This document shows positions 52,261 to 61,450 of a stretch of DNA of 64,000 nt, piece by piece. The notes under the pieces are model-generated. The model made no database searches, was not told the DNA's origin, and was given only the letters and a program-made list of their open reading frames with translations. Made by a program: the position numbers and the translations under genes. The DNA is from Deltaproteobacteria bacterium (GTDB taxonomy: Bacteria > Bdellovibrionota > Bdellovibrionia > Bdellovibrionales > JAMPXM01), in assembly GCA_017302795.1 (NCBI GenBank), contig JAFLCB010000001.1:372001-436000 (forward strand). Direction: 5' to 3'. Positions within the stretch are counted from its first letter, which is position 1, and the number at the start of each line of letters is the position of its first letter.

Positions 52261-53008
52261 CCTTTGGAACTTCGATCTAGACGCTGTTTGGATTAAATTA
52301 GACGACCTCATTTTAGGTTTTGGCCGAAAAGGGGTCTCGGTCGCAAATTTGGCTGACAAGTTTCAAAAATTTCAGGAAGCCCCGCTGCAATGGGCGAACC
52401 TCAACCAGATCCATTCGAAAGTCGTTGTGCGTTCGGATCTCAATCGACATTGCGGCATCGAGGCTGATGCTCATTATTCATTCGATCGCGGATTGGCGCT
52501 GGTGGTTAAATCCGCCGACTGCCTTCCGGCGCTTATCTATGGCCCGGCCACGGATCGATTTCCCAATGGGGTGATTGCTGCCGTCCACGCTGGCTGGCGA
52601 GGAATCGAAACCGAAATACTTTCGCACACGATTAAAAAACTTAAAGCGGAAGGGGTCGATAGTCGCTCTTTGAAAGCTGTCATCGGTCCGCACATTCGCG
52701 CGGAAAGTTTTGAAGTCGACTTCAAAGTTGGATCCCTACTTCACGCGGCCGCCCAACGCGCTGGTTGTCTAGACAATGAAGTTCTTTTTCCCGTCAACAA
52801 AACTGATGTCGGCAATGAGAAATCTTTCGTGCATCTCGACCGAATCGCTGTCGGACAACTGACGGGCCAAGGGCTTTGCAAAGAGGCGATCGACATTTTG
52901 GAAGAGGATGGCACTGCTCCCGATACCAAAACAAACTTGAAGTGGGCCTCCTATCGTCGTGACGGCGCAAACGCTGGTCGCAACCATAGTTTCATTCTGC
53001 GGCTTTAG
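52250..53008 (+). CDS. pgeF: Peptidoglycan editing factor PgeF (YfiH/laccase-domain family)
   Basis: The YfiH/YlmD family is identified by QIHSKVVV, VKSADCLPALIYGP, AAVHAGWRGIETEI and VIGPHIRAESFEVDF. His and Cys of the metal/catalytic site (in QIHS, ADCLP and HAGW) are all kept. In E. coli the protein limits entry of L-Ser into stem peptides in place of L-Ala; bacterial and animal relatives also act on purine nucleosides. The length (252) is typical. The overlap with rluD is a gene order common in Gram-negatives. Confidence 0.9.
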   Translation: MTNNLWNFDLDAVWIKLDDLILGFGRKGVSVANLADKFQKFQEAPLQWANLNQIHSKVVVRSDLNRHCGIEADAHYSFDRGLALVVKSADCLPALIYGPATDRFPNGVIAAVHAGWRGIETEILSHTIKKLKAEGVDSRSLKAVIGPHIRAESFEVDFKVGSLLHAAAQRAGCLDNEVLFPVNKTDVGNEKSFVHLDRIAVGQLTGQGLCKEAIDILEEDGTAPDTKTNLKWASYRRDGANAGRNHSFILRL

Positions 53009-53026
53009 AATTCTCTGGCGCGGCTT

Positions 53027-53671
53027 TTACTTCAAGTGGGTGATGCGGCCGTCGATCTGCCTCATCGCTTTGGGCGGGTCATGATCCGGCCAGCCGATGA
53101 CAATCCCACATAGAAGTTCGAGTTTCCCGTCTTGATATTCTGGATGCTTTTCGAGCCCAAGAAACTTGTCGACATCTTCTTTGATTTCGAGTGGGGCACC
53201 CATTGTACAGCACCCAAGTCCCTCAGCTACGCAAGCAAGATTCATGTTTTCCACTGCCATATACACGCTTCCAATTGACGTGTGATATCTTTCTTCCGCG
53301 TCGTTGTGCGAGTAACAAAGGATCACGACAGGTGCGTCGCCAAGCGTATAAAAGAATCGCTCTGTGAACTCATAAAGCGAAGGCTTCAGGCGCTTTTCAA
53401 GAATCCCCTTGATACCGATCCAAGATTTCTGGGAAAGCTTGAGATATTCATCCCGCTTTTTTCCCTGCAGTACAAAGAAGCGCCAGTTCTGACGGTTTTT
53501 TCCTGATGGGGCTTGAAGGCCTGCCTCAAGAACTCTTTCTAAAATTACTTCGTCAACTTCGCGCTTTTGAAACTTCCGGATTGATCTTCGCGATTGCAAC
53601 ATGCGGTAGAACTCAGACTGGAATTCGGTTGAAAAAGGCGCATATCGCGGAGGCGGAACCGGCGTCGACAT
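53027..53671 (-). CDS. Nitroreductase-family FMN protein
   Basis: The start is placed at the ATG at 53671, which has AGGGAG eight bases upstream; an earlier in-frame start at 53719 lacks a ribosome-binding site. The FMN-binding nitroreductase pattern is clear: LQSRRSIRKFQKREV, GLQAPSGKNRQNWRFFV, GSVYMAVENMNLACVAEGLG and LLCGIVIGWPDHDPPKA. The substrate is unknown; members reduce nitro groups, quinones or flavins. It is convergent with pgeF, 18 bases apart. Confidence 0.85.
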   Translation of the reverse strand: MSTPVPPPRYAPFSTEFQSEFYRMLQSRRSIRKFQKREVDEVILERVLEAGLQAPSGKNRQNWRFFVLQGKKRDEYLKLSQKSWIGIKGILEKRLKPSLYEFTERFFYTLGDAPVVILCYSHNDAEERYHTSIGSVYMAVENMNLACVAEGLGCCTMGAPLEIKEDVDKFLGLEKHPEYQDGKLELLCGIVIGWPDHDPPKAMRQIDGRITHLK

Positions 53672-53941
53672 TGCGAAATCTCCCTGTAATGAGGTGTCCA
53701 ACTGCTGCGCAGGTGACAAGCTTGCAACTGCCGACAGATTTCGCCCTGTTTGTAAGTAATTTCAAGTAGTTCGAGATTTTCGCCAAGTACGGCCAGCAGA
53801 TGCTGATCAGGTGTCTAAAAGTACAACAGTCGGAGTGAAATCTAAGCGTTTGATATTACTGTCTTTTTTGGTCTCATTAAGGGTCATATCGAATTAAATA
53901 CGGCACTGTTCTTGGATATTTAAAGCAGCAGGGGGCCTAGA

Positions 53942-54490
53942 ATGAAAAATCAAACGCAAGCACTGATCAGCCGACTTGTGCATCCGCAGATGCTGATCCG
54001 CATTTCTCAATCGCTTCTTGCGCTGCTTGCGATTGTCGGATTTGTTGCGGTCGTTCATCCCGACGTTCGGACCAGCGTTCGAGGATCTTTGAGATCTGAT
54101 TTTCGTACCGTTGTTTCAACCGCCAAGGGCGATCTCAGCGGAACCGGTGTAATGTTCACGGTGGCTAAGATTAAAACTCGCGACAATATTTATCTGGAAA
54201 TTTTTGAAACGGTGATCGAGCAAACTCTCGACGGCGAATCCGAAAGCGCCTCGTCTGACTCGGAAGCCGGTTCAGCAGCACCACGCTTAGTTGAACGAAT
54301 TGAGATCCCGGACGCCCGAGACGCGTTTTTCAGCTTTAATGGTCAAGCAACAAACCTCGCCATTGATGACGTCAATGGCGATGGTCGTCCTGAAATTTTA
54401 GTTCCTACTTTCGATCGAAATCTTGTCGGGCGCCTCAACGTGTTTGAGTACAATAACGACACGCGGGAATTCAGCCGAGTCATTCGCTAG
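53942..54490 (+). CDS. Small membrane-anchored protein with a calcium-binding-like repeat
   Basis: This 182-residue protein has one N-terminal hydrophobic segment (about residues 23-43, LLALLAIVGFVAVVHP). Near residue 141 it has DVNGDGRPEI, the loop of FG-GAP/VCBS-type calcium-binding repeats, followed by FEYNNDTREF. Only one such loop is present, so it is not a full beta-propeller. No family is named. AGGGGG precedes the ATG. It is convergent with the DUF885 gene, with a one-base gap. Confidence 0.65.
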   Translation: MKNQTQALISRLVHPQMLIRISQSLLALLAIVGFVAVVHPDVRTSVRGSLRSDFRTVVSTAKGDLSGTGVMFTVAKIKTRDNIYLEIFETVIEQTLDGESESASSDSEAGSAAPRLVERIEIPDARDAFFSFNGQATNLAIDDVNGDGRPEILVPTFDRNLVGRLNVFEYNNDTREFSRVIR

Positions 54491-54491
54491 T

Positions 54492-56306
54492 CTAGTTCGT
54501 GCAAGTAAGTTCTCTCATCTGTTCGGCTAAAATTTCCAAAGGCAAAAGACCGGCGTCTAAAATCGCGTCATGAAAACATCGCTCCCTGAACGAGGCTCCC
54601 ATTCTAGCCATTGCCTCTTTTCGAATTTCCCTAAGCTTCAAATACCCATAGTAATAACTCGGTGCCTGCCCTGGGCTTCGGTACATGTAGCGCTGAAGCT
54701 CGGAGTCTGCCCATGCGGGGGACATGCCCACGTCCTCCGTAATTACTTTCTTTGCTTCTTCTTCCTTGATCAGCCCAAGGTGCAACTCGGGATCTAGAAA
54801 CATCCTCGCGTTACGCATCATCCTGGCCATCAGGAGGCCCATCTTCTCGTCCTGGGTCAGCGATTCTTCCATCAACCATTCTGCGTAAAGCGCCCAGCCT
54901 TCGACGTTGACACTATTGAACGCATAGTTCGCTCGAATAATAGAGACGCCCCGATCAAGAGCTGCGCTGAACTGCAAATCGTGCCCCGGGCGACCCTCGT
55001 GAGCAGTGAGACTTTTTGCCGCCGCGGAAAAAGCAAAATCATCAAAGGATAGTTTGTCTTTTGTTCCAATTGGTACCACGAACTCAGGGCGCTCACCCGT
55101 ATTGCCTATCAGCGGCGGGGTGTTCAGATGAGGCACCGGCTGGATACGGCTTTCTGCTTCTGAGGCGATGCGGATTCGAAGCGGCGTCGCCGGAAGAGTC
55201 ATCAAGTCGCGACGTTTGATTTCGGCCGTAAGCTCTTCATCGGCTTTTACATACCTAGCGCGAATTTTATCAGGATTAGTTTCCACACTCTGCTTTTTGA
55301 AGTGCGCGAGTACTGCCTTTGGTGAAGAATCCTTCAACCCATCTCGCTTACCGATCTCTGCTGCGAGCGCGCGATACTCGACAAGAGATGTTTGGAATTC
55401 TGCACGCGCCGCTTTCTGGATTTCTTCGGGCGAAGACCTGTGACCGATGCGATAAAGGGCTAGCGCATACATCTCGATTGGCAACTTGTGGTCTGTGCGC
55501 GCCAACGGTCGTAACGAGGTCTTTACCCAATTGTCGTAGGTCCGGACTTGAATCTTGAATTTCTCAAAATCCTGTCTCCAATCTTTGAATCCCGTTTGCT
55601 TCTCTGCGTCCTCCAGAAGCCCGCGAACCCCGTCGACGATTTTTTCCGAATTTTTTAGGTAGTTATCAACTTCCGCACGCAACGGAAAAAATTTCCGCCC
55701 CCCACTTGGCCCGGTCTTACTTGAAAACCGCTTAATTTTTTCTTCTGCGCGCTGTTTTGCAAACTCAGCACGTGGCAGCGCCTTCAGGCCATTTTCTTCA
55801 AAGCCATAAACGTATTTTTTAAAACGATCAAATGCCGCGCGCTTTCGTTCGGGCGGGCTCTGATCGTTGATCAGCGAACGAAGAGAATAGAAGGTCGCTT
55901 CAGAGACCTCCTCAAACGGGATCGCTCCGTATTTTTTCTCCAATTCAAAACCGCGTAATGAAGACTCGACATTGTCCGAAAGGACTCGGAGGTCGATCAA
56001 CACATTGGGATCTTTTTCGAGTGCGACTTTGCTTTTCAGCTTTGCTTGCCACAACTGAAGCATCGCTTCGATGCGCACACGAAGGCGTCCATCAGTGACT
56101 GCCGCTCGGGAATCGTACTCGCGATACCCTAGATCCGAACCTCGCTCGGGAAGAAGCTCGGCCCAGGAACGCGAATACTCCTCAGCCAATCTGTTACTTT
56201 CCTGAATCCAAGCGTTCTTTACTGGTTCAATTTTCTGATTCCCCGCACATCCAAAACAGACAGCCATCGCCAGCGAGCCGACGAAGGCTCTTTTTCGAAG
56301 AGCCAT
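54492..56306 (-). CDS. DUF885-family lipoprotein, putative zinc hydrolase
   Basis: The protein has 604 residues. A lipobox-like start (AMAVCFGCAGN) suggests attachment to a membrane in the periplasm. The domain contains LTAHEGRPGHDLQFS near residue 430, a HExxxxH-type metal site, and YYYGYLKLREIRKEAMARMG near the C-terminus, both typical of the DUF885 family. Members are thought to be peptidases or hydrolases, but this is not established. It is the last gene of the minus-strand run that begins with the astC-like gene, 31 bp after mltG. No T-rich hairpin was seen after it. Confidence 0.85.
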   Translation of the reverse strand: MALRKRAFVGSLAMAVCFGCAGNQKIEPVKNAWIQESNRLAEEYSRSWAELLPERGSDLGYREYDSRAAVTDGRLRVRIEAMLQLWQAKLKSKVALEKDPNVLIDLRVLSDNVESSLRGFELEKKYGAIPFEEVSEATFYSLRSLINDQSPPERKRAAFDRFKKYVYGFEENGLKALPRAEFAKQRAEEKIKRFSSKTGPSGGRKFFPLRAEVDNYLKNSEKIVDGVRGLLEDAEKQTGFKDWRQDFEKFKIQVRTYDNWVKTSLRPLARTDHKLPIEMYALALYRIGHRSSPEEIQKAARAEFQTSLVEYRALAAEIGKRDGLKDSSPKAVLAHFKKQSVETNPDKIRARYVKADEELTAEIKRRDLMTLPATPLRIRIASEAESRIQPVPHLNTPPLIGNTGERPEFVVPIGTKDKLSFDDFAFSAAAKSLTAHEGRPGHDLQFSAALDRGVSIIRANYAFNSVNVEGWALYAEWLMEESLTQDEKMGLLMARMMRNARMFLDPELHLGLIKEEEAKKVITEDVGMSPAWADSELQRYMYRSPGQAPSYYYGYLKLREIRKEAMARMGASFRERCFHDAILDAGLLPLEILAEQMRELTCTN

Positions 56307-56337
56307 TGAACTTCCTCCGCATCCTAAGGTTGAGAAA

Positions 56338-57408
56338 CTATTGAGATCGCTTATTCAGGTCTCGCCAAGATTTGCCTTCGCGGGCTTTTTTGTTCAACTG
56401 ATAATCACCCACAGCATTTTTATGCTGTCGATAGTCTTTTGAAAAAACATGCGTTCCATCGTTGCGAGAAACAAAAAATAAAAACTCGGACCGCGCCGGC
56501 CGAACGGCGGCAGCGAGCGCCTCCCACCCTGCGTTGGCGATCGGACCTGGTGGCAGACCAGGAATGACGTAAGTGTTATAGGGCGTCGGCGTAACGAGGT
56601 CTTGCCTAGAAATGTTCCGATTCCAAGTGCCCGTCCTAGTCCAAACACCATAGATGACAGTTGGATCTGTTTGCAGGCGCATGCCCTTTCGAATGCGATT
56701 GTGAAAAACCGAACTAATCAGCGGGCGCTCTTCGGGTGCGCCGGTTTCTTTTTCGATGATACTCGCAAGAACGACGATTTGATGTTTAGTCAGCGGCGTC
56801 GCTTCAGAATTCGCCGACGGAATTTGCGCCATTTTTTCGTTAAATTTTGCGACCATCTGCCGAACGAGTCCTCGAACCCCAGACGCGCGCGTGACATAGT
56901 AAGTTTCGGGATACAAATATCCTTCAAGCGTCGGCAAATCTTGCCCAAGCGTGCTTTTAATAAAGGCTCGGTCTTGGGTCACGCGAAGAAACTCTTCTTT
57001 TGTTCCAATTCCCAATCGATCCACAATCGAAGCTATTTCAAAACGATTTAATCCTTCGGAAACCGTCACAACATATTCAATACTTCGACCGCTGGCGAGT
57101 ATCCGCAGAATCTCACTCGGCGGCATATTTCTGCGCAGAGCATACTCACCGGTCCGCACTTTACTGCCCAGTGCTTTGAATCGTACATAAACACGAAATT
57201 TCTTTGAATCCGTGATCAATCGTTCTTTTTCTAGCTCAATCGCAATTTCGCGAAGTGTTTGGCCTTTTTCCACGTTGAAAACAACAAGTGTAGAATCTTG
57301 GCTAGCGGGTGTGCGGACAAAGCGAAGCGCCTGCCAGGCACCGACAGAGCCTAGCGCCAGTACTAGCAAAAACATCGCAGCTGAAATTCGCGTAACAGCA
57401 CTATTCAA
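56338..57408 (-). CDS. mltG: Endolytic transglycosylase MltG
   Basis: MltG cuts nascent glycan strands at the inner membrane. One N-terminal membrane helix (MFLLVLALGSVGAWQALRF) precedes a LysM-like region and the YceG domain: VEKGQTLREIA, TLEGYLYPETYYV, VVLASIIEKETGAPEERPL (with the catalytic Glu) and RLQTDPTVIYG, then TPYNTYVIPGLPPGPIANAG. The length is 356, near the E. coli protein (340). It is 13 bp after astD, an unusual partner for a cell-wall gene; the operon may be a chance fusion or reflect growth-linked control. Confidence 0.95.
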   Translation of the reverse strand: MNSAVTRISAAMFLLVLALGSVGAWQALRFVRTPASQDSTLVVFNVEKGQTLREIAIELEKERLITDSKKFRVYVRFKALGSKVRTGEYALRRNMPPSEILRILASGRSIEYVVTVSEGLNRFEIASIVDRLGIGTKEEFLRVTQDRAFIKSTLGQDLPTLEGYLYPETYYVTRASGVRGLVRQMVAKFNEKMAQIPSANSEATPLTKHQIVVLASIIEKETGAPEERPLISSVFHNRIRKGMRLQTDPTVIYGVWTRTGTWNRNISRQDLVTPTPYNTYVIPGLPPGPIANAGWEALAAAVRPARSEFLFFVSRNDGTHVFSKDYRQHKNAVGDYQLNKKAREGKSWRDLNKRSQ

Positions 57409-57421
57409 ACTTCAACCTCAC

Positions 57422-58930
57422 TCATTTCAACGGATCAAAACTAAGCCCCGGGGGCGCCGCTTTGGGATCAAACGGTGTTGAGTCTTCATGGCTAGCAACG
57501 GGTACCGTGCAATAGGAAACCGCAAAATCTGCCGCCGGTCGATCGTTTCCGGATTTACCCATTCCTCCGAAAGGAAGCTTTGAGCTTGCGCCATTTGTTG
57601 TACGGTTCCAGTTAACAATTCCAGAGCGCGCGCGGAACAGTGTTTCCTCATAGAGCGTCCGATTTTTAGTAAAGATCGAAGTCACTAAGCCGAAACCTGT
57701 GCTGGAGTTAATTTTCAACGCTTCGTCAAAATCCTGAGTGCGATAGATCGCCACGTTAGGCCCGAATATCTCTGACTTTTGATAAACCGATTCCTCTCGA
57801 TAACGATCAACGATGCAGATCGACGGTGTGACATAGTAACCCTTGCGACTAACGTCGAGGGCTTTCCCTCGCATCAATCGTTCGGCGCCTTCGCGACTGG
57901 CTATTTCCTGAAAGCGCACATACTTTTCGACAGCGGGCGCATTGATGAGCGGACCCATGAACGGGTTTTCACTCCAATGTCCGATGGTCAGTTTTTTGGC
58001 TGTCTCATAAAATTTATCGATAAATTTATCAGCGATCGAATCGTGAATAATTATTCGACTGGTGCAAGAACAGCGCTGCCCTGTCGACATAAACGCGCCA
58101 ATCGTCGTCTCGTAAATCGCCTTATTTAAATCCGCATCATCCCAAATGATGGTCGCATTTTTGCCGCCCATCTCGAGGGCCAAAAGTTTCCAGTATTGCT
58201 CGACCGTTTTTTGCTTGATCTTAAGACCCGTCTCATATGACCCGGTGAACAAAACTCCATCAACATTCTCGTCCGCAACAAGCCTCTTTCCGGTCTCGCC
58301 CTCGCCGTGAACAAGATTGAAAACGCCTTTCGGAAACTCGGCTTTTTCAAACATCTGCGCCATAAGCTGACCAACCATCGGCGTCAGCTCTGATGGCTTG
58401 AAGACAACCGTGTTTCCAGTCGCAAGCGCCGGTACAATGTGCCCATTGGGCAAATGCCCTGGAAAATTGAACGGTCCCAGGACGGCCATCACTCCACGGG
58501 GCATATGCGTGATCAACCCGTCAACTCCGGGAAGAGCGTTCGAGATCCGCTCTTGCTTCACCAGTCGCATAGAATGATCGAGAGTCACGTCGATCTTTGC
58601 GATCATGGCTTTGGCTTCGCTCGCCGAATCCCACTTTGGTTTTCCAGTTTCTCGAGCAATCATTTCGGTCAGCTGGTCCGCGTGAGCCGTATAAACATCT
58701 TTTAATTTTTTCAGAAGCGAAAATCTTGCTTCCTGCGGAAGACGCGCCCACGACGGAAAGGCATCGCGCGCGGCTTTCGTCGCACGTCCGATATGTTCAT
58801 GCCGATATTCGACGTTCGACAAAACATCTGTGAGATCACCAGGAGAAACGGATTTGAACTCGCCATCTGAACGATCTGGCTTCGTGAATCGACCATCGAT
58901 GTAATCGCCTAAAAATTCAATTGGGCCCAC
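57422..58930 (-). CDS. astD: N-succinylglutamate 5-semialdehyde dehydrogenase
   Basis: AstD oxidises N-succinylglutamate semialdehyde to N-succinylglutamate. The 502-residue aldehyde dehydrogenase has GDYIDGRFTKP at the start, GPFNFPGHLPNGHIVPALAT, LEMGGKNATIIWDDAD and the catalytic GQRCSCTSR; 'FPGHLPNGHIVPAL' is typical of the AstD subgroup. It follows astA by nine bases and precedes mltG by 13. Confidence 0.92.
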   Translation of the reverse strand: MGPIEFLGDYIDGRFTKPDRSDGEFKSVSPGDLTDVLSNVEYRHEHIGRATKAARDAFPSWARLPQEARFSLLKKLKDVYTAHADQLTEMIARETGKPKWDSASEAKAMIAKIDVTLDHSMRLVKQERISNALPGVDGLITHMPRGVMAVLGPFNFPGHLPNGHIVPALATGNTVVFKPSELTPMVGQLMAQMFEKAEFPKGVFNLVHGEGETGKRLVADENVDGVLFTGSYETGLKIKQKTVEQYWKLLALEMGGKNATIIWDDADLNKAIYETTIGAFMSTGQRCSCTSRIIIHDSIADKFIDKFYETAKKLTIGHWSENPFMGPLINAPAVEKYVRFQEIASREGAERLMRGKALDVSRKGYYVTPSICIVDRYREESVYQKSEIFGPNVAIYRTQDFDEALKINSSTGFGLVTSIFTKNRTLYEETLFRARSGIVNWNRTTNGASSKLPFGGMGKSGNDRPAADFAVSYCTVPVASHEDSTPFDPKAAPPGLSFDPLK

Positions 58931-58939
58931 GCTGTCTCC

Positions 58940-60025
58940 TCACAAAACGTTGGAAATAAACACGGCATCACCTTCACTCACATCCAAAGACTTCATCGCA
59001 GCAGCGGGAAGCGCCACACTTGCGCTGTCGCCGTCCTCCCGCGTGTCGATTGCCGACCATACAGCGCGAAACTGTCCGTCTTGGTGCAATCCCACAAGCG
59101 CACCACCAGTGTAATGGCCTCTTTCGCCTTGGTTTGTAACTGTCGCTTGCTTAGTTTTTGCAACCACCGAGATCTTTTCAAGGTCCGCACCGTAGTGCGG
59201 TCCACCATCAAAAGGGTCGACCTCGTGTAGGTACTCAAAACCAATCGACTCCAACAAATGTTGCGCAGCTCGGGTTTCCTGGCCAACACGGCCCAAATCA
59301 ACTCGCGCCCGAGAGTCTAGTAGCGCCAAGTAAATATCTTCTTCAGGAAACAAGCTCGAAATAAATTCTTTGTTGCGCTGACTTATGAGATCGGCTTCTT
59401 GGTAGGGGAGCCCCGTGAAACGCCGACCAAGCGCTTCCCAAAACTCGCTGCGCCCGCCATCTCCCAACGGCGGCGTCAGCTCACAAAGCACTCGGCTTTC
59501 AAATTCGCTTCGGAACATGCCCATGTATAAAAAGCGAACAAGACTGATTTGTTTCCCTAGTTTTTCTGGTCGGCGACGATACGATTTATCAATTAACAGG
59601 CCGCCGATTTCTGTCGGACCATTCATGTCTTCTTTCAGCTGCAATACTTGATGAATAAAGCCGATTCCCAAGTCCTCACTGAAGCGGTTTCTCTTCACGA
59701 TCTTAAAATAGTAGTGGGGAACATCTTCTGTGCCATGTTTTGCCAAAATGAGCGAGCTACCGACGACGGTTTCGGTCTCAAGATCTTCACAGACGAAGAG
59801 ATACTCAGCCTCTTCTTTGCGAAGCTCGCCACCAAATGAAGCCATTGATCGCTCTATTTTTTCAGTCAAAATTTTTCGGTCGGCTGGAAGGTTTAAAAGC
59901 GAAAACTGTCCCGCGAGATCCGTTATGTCTTTCAGATCATCGAGGCGCGCACTTCGTAAGACGAACTTTGCTCCCGATGCCGCCATCGCCGGCTGACTCA
60001 AACTTTGGCGATTGATTTTATTCAT
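58940..60025 (-). CDS. astA: Arginine/ornithine N-succinyltransferase
   Basis: AstA transfers succinate from succinyl-CoA to the alpha-amino group of arginine; the Pseudomonas AruF/AruG form also takes ornithine. The start is the ATG at 60025, overlapping the M20 gene stop (ATGA); the longer frame lies within that gene. Residues 18-140 match the AstA acyltransferase core (FVLRSARLDDLKDITDLAG, and LGIGFIHQVLQLK further on), and the C-terminus (FRAVWSAIDTREDGDSASVA) fits. The length (361) is close to E. coli AstA (344). Confidence 0.9.
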   Translation of the reverse strand: MNKINRQSLSQPAMAASGAKFVLRSARLDDLKDITDLAGQFSLLNLPADRKILTEKIERSMASFGGELRKEEAEYLFVCEDLETETVVGSSLILAKHGTEDVPHYYFKIVKRNRFSEDLGIGFIHQVLQLKEDMNGPTEIGGLLIDKSYRRRPEKLGKQISLVRFLYMGMFRSEFESRVLCELTPPLGDGGRSEFWEALGRRFTGLPYQEADLISQRNKEFISSLFPEEDIYLALLDSRARVDLGRVGQETRAAQHLLESIGFEYLHEVDPFDGGPHYGADLEKISVVAKTKQATVTNQGERGHYTGGALVGLHQDGQFRAVWSAIDTREDGDSASVALPAAAMKSLDVSEGDAVFISNVL

Positions 60026-61437
60026 ACACACATCCGCTCTATGACCCGGCGATAGAACTCCGTCGCCAAAGTCAACTCTGAGATTTTCACACACTCGTTC
60101 GGAGTGTGTGAATTGCCGACACCCTGCCCCGGGCCCCAGACAAGACAGTCTAGACCAAACTTAGCAAAAACGTTGGCTTCGTTGGCCACAGCCTGTGTTG
60201 CGCGCGGCGCATTAATTCCCATCTCCGACAAAACTCTTTCGCAAGAACGAACAAATTCAGAATCGCCAGACACACGAAACGGCGCTTTATAGTCGCCGAT
60301 CCTGAATACGGCGCCCTCTTGCGAGCAAGCATCCCGAAGAAGCTGCATCCAAGATTCATATTCAGCTTGCGATACCGTCGGAGGCAATCGCACGCAACCG
60401 GAAAGCTTCACATGATCCTCGTAAGTTCTAATCATGCCGATATTCAAAGTTGGCTCCGCCGGCACGAACTCGATATCGGGAAACTTTCTGAACTGGTCCT
60501 GCACAAGTTTAACGGCGGCACGAATTCGAATTAACTTCTGCGCCATCAGGTGTTTGGATTCCTCGGTGGTCAGGCCCGATACAGAATCAATCTCCAACAC
60601 CGATTGCGAGGCAACCGTATTGAAATTAACGCCGCCCTCAACTTCGATCAGTGCGATCCCGGAGGGAAGACGCTCAAGTGCATCTAGCATTTTTTCAATG
60701 GCACTTTCACCGTGCTGTGGCGCCGACGAGTGCGCTGCCCGACCAGAGAATAACCGACTTTGCGACAGGGCACTTTCACCCATCGCATGCTCGTGGCGAA
60801 ACTTCAGTTCGGCATGCGAAAAAGGAATTTCGATTTCAACTGACGCAAAGCCCTTTCCCGCAACAACCGGCCGTAGACCGGTTGGCTCGCCGATCAAAAC
60901 GGCCTTCGGGCGAACCTTTTTTTTCCGGATCAACCGGACAGCACCTGGCATGCCCAGTTCTTCTCCGTATGTTCCAACCAATACCGGAGGCAAGCGCCAT
61001 ACTTTTGAATTCCGGCTTGCAGCCGCACAAGCATCGCGGAGCGCGTAAAGCTTGCATAGAAAATCTAACTTTACGTCGGCGGTTCCCAAGCCATAAATGA
61101 TGTCGCCATCCACCGAAGGGTAAATACTTGCGCCAAAAGGATTGGAATCTGTTTTTTCCCAAAGGGCGTAGGCGCCGGGATCAGGAGTGTCTAAATGTGT
61201 TTCCAACAAAAATTCGCCCTCGTAGGACTTGGGCATTAGCGCGGAGCCGGGTCGAATAATAATATTCGCCTGATCAAGGCCGTTCCAAGACTCGCGCTGA
61301 AGCTCGACATCGAGACCCATTTTTCTTGCCAGATCGGCGGCGAACTCTGCCACTGCCGACGTTCCCGCCGATGGACTGCTATCGATCCCGATAAATTTTC
61401 GGCACGTATCTACAAATTCCATCAAGGTTCCCAGCAA
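60022..61437 (-). CDS. M20-family metallohydrolase, putative succinylglutamate/succinyl-amino-acid desuccinylase
   Basis: The protein has a zinc-dependent M20 fold of 471 residues. Metal-site motifs are LLETHLDTPDP (first His), GLGTADVKLDFLCKLY (bridging Asp), GTYGEELGMPGA (catalytic Glu pair), IGEPTGLRPVVAGKG and, near the end, HTPNECVKISEL. The family includes acetylornithine deacetylase and succinyl-diaminopimelate desuccinylase. In an operon with astA and astD, it is best read as taking the place of AstE and releasing glutamate and succinate; that is inference. It could instead deacylate acetylornithine. Confidence 0.85.
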   Translation of the reverse strand: MLGTLMEFVDTCRKFIGIDSSPSAGTSAVAEFAADLARKMGLDVELQRESWNGLDQANIIIRPGSALMPKSYEGEFLLETHLDTPDPGAYALWEKTDSNPFGASIYPSVDGDIIYGLGTADVKLDFLCKLYALRDACAAASRNSKVWRLPPVLVGTYGEELGMPGAVRLIRKKKVRPKAVLIGEPTGLRPVVAGKGFASVEIEIPFSHAELKFRHEHAMGESALSQSRLFSGRAAHSSAPQHGESAIEKMLDALERLPSGIALIEVEGGVNFNTVASQSVLEIDSVSGLTTEESKHLMAQKLIRIRAAVKLVQDQFRKFPDIEFVPAEPTLNIGMIRTYEDHVKLSGCVRLPPTVSQAEYESWMQLLRDACSQEGAVFRIGDYKAPFRVSGDSEFVRSCERVLSEMGINAPRATQAVANEANVFAKFGLDCLVWGPGQGVGNSHTPNECVKISELTLATEFYRRVIERMCV

Positions 61438-61450
61438 TTCCCGCGACCAA

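Noticed and set aside
53793-54000. GCAGATGCTGATC repeated about 190 bp apart, upstream and inside the 53942 gene
   Set aside because: Only two copies, one of them in coding sequence; probably chance.
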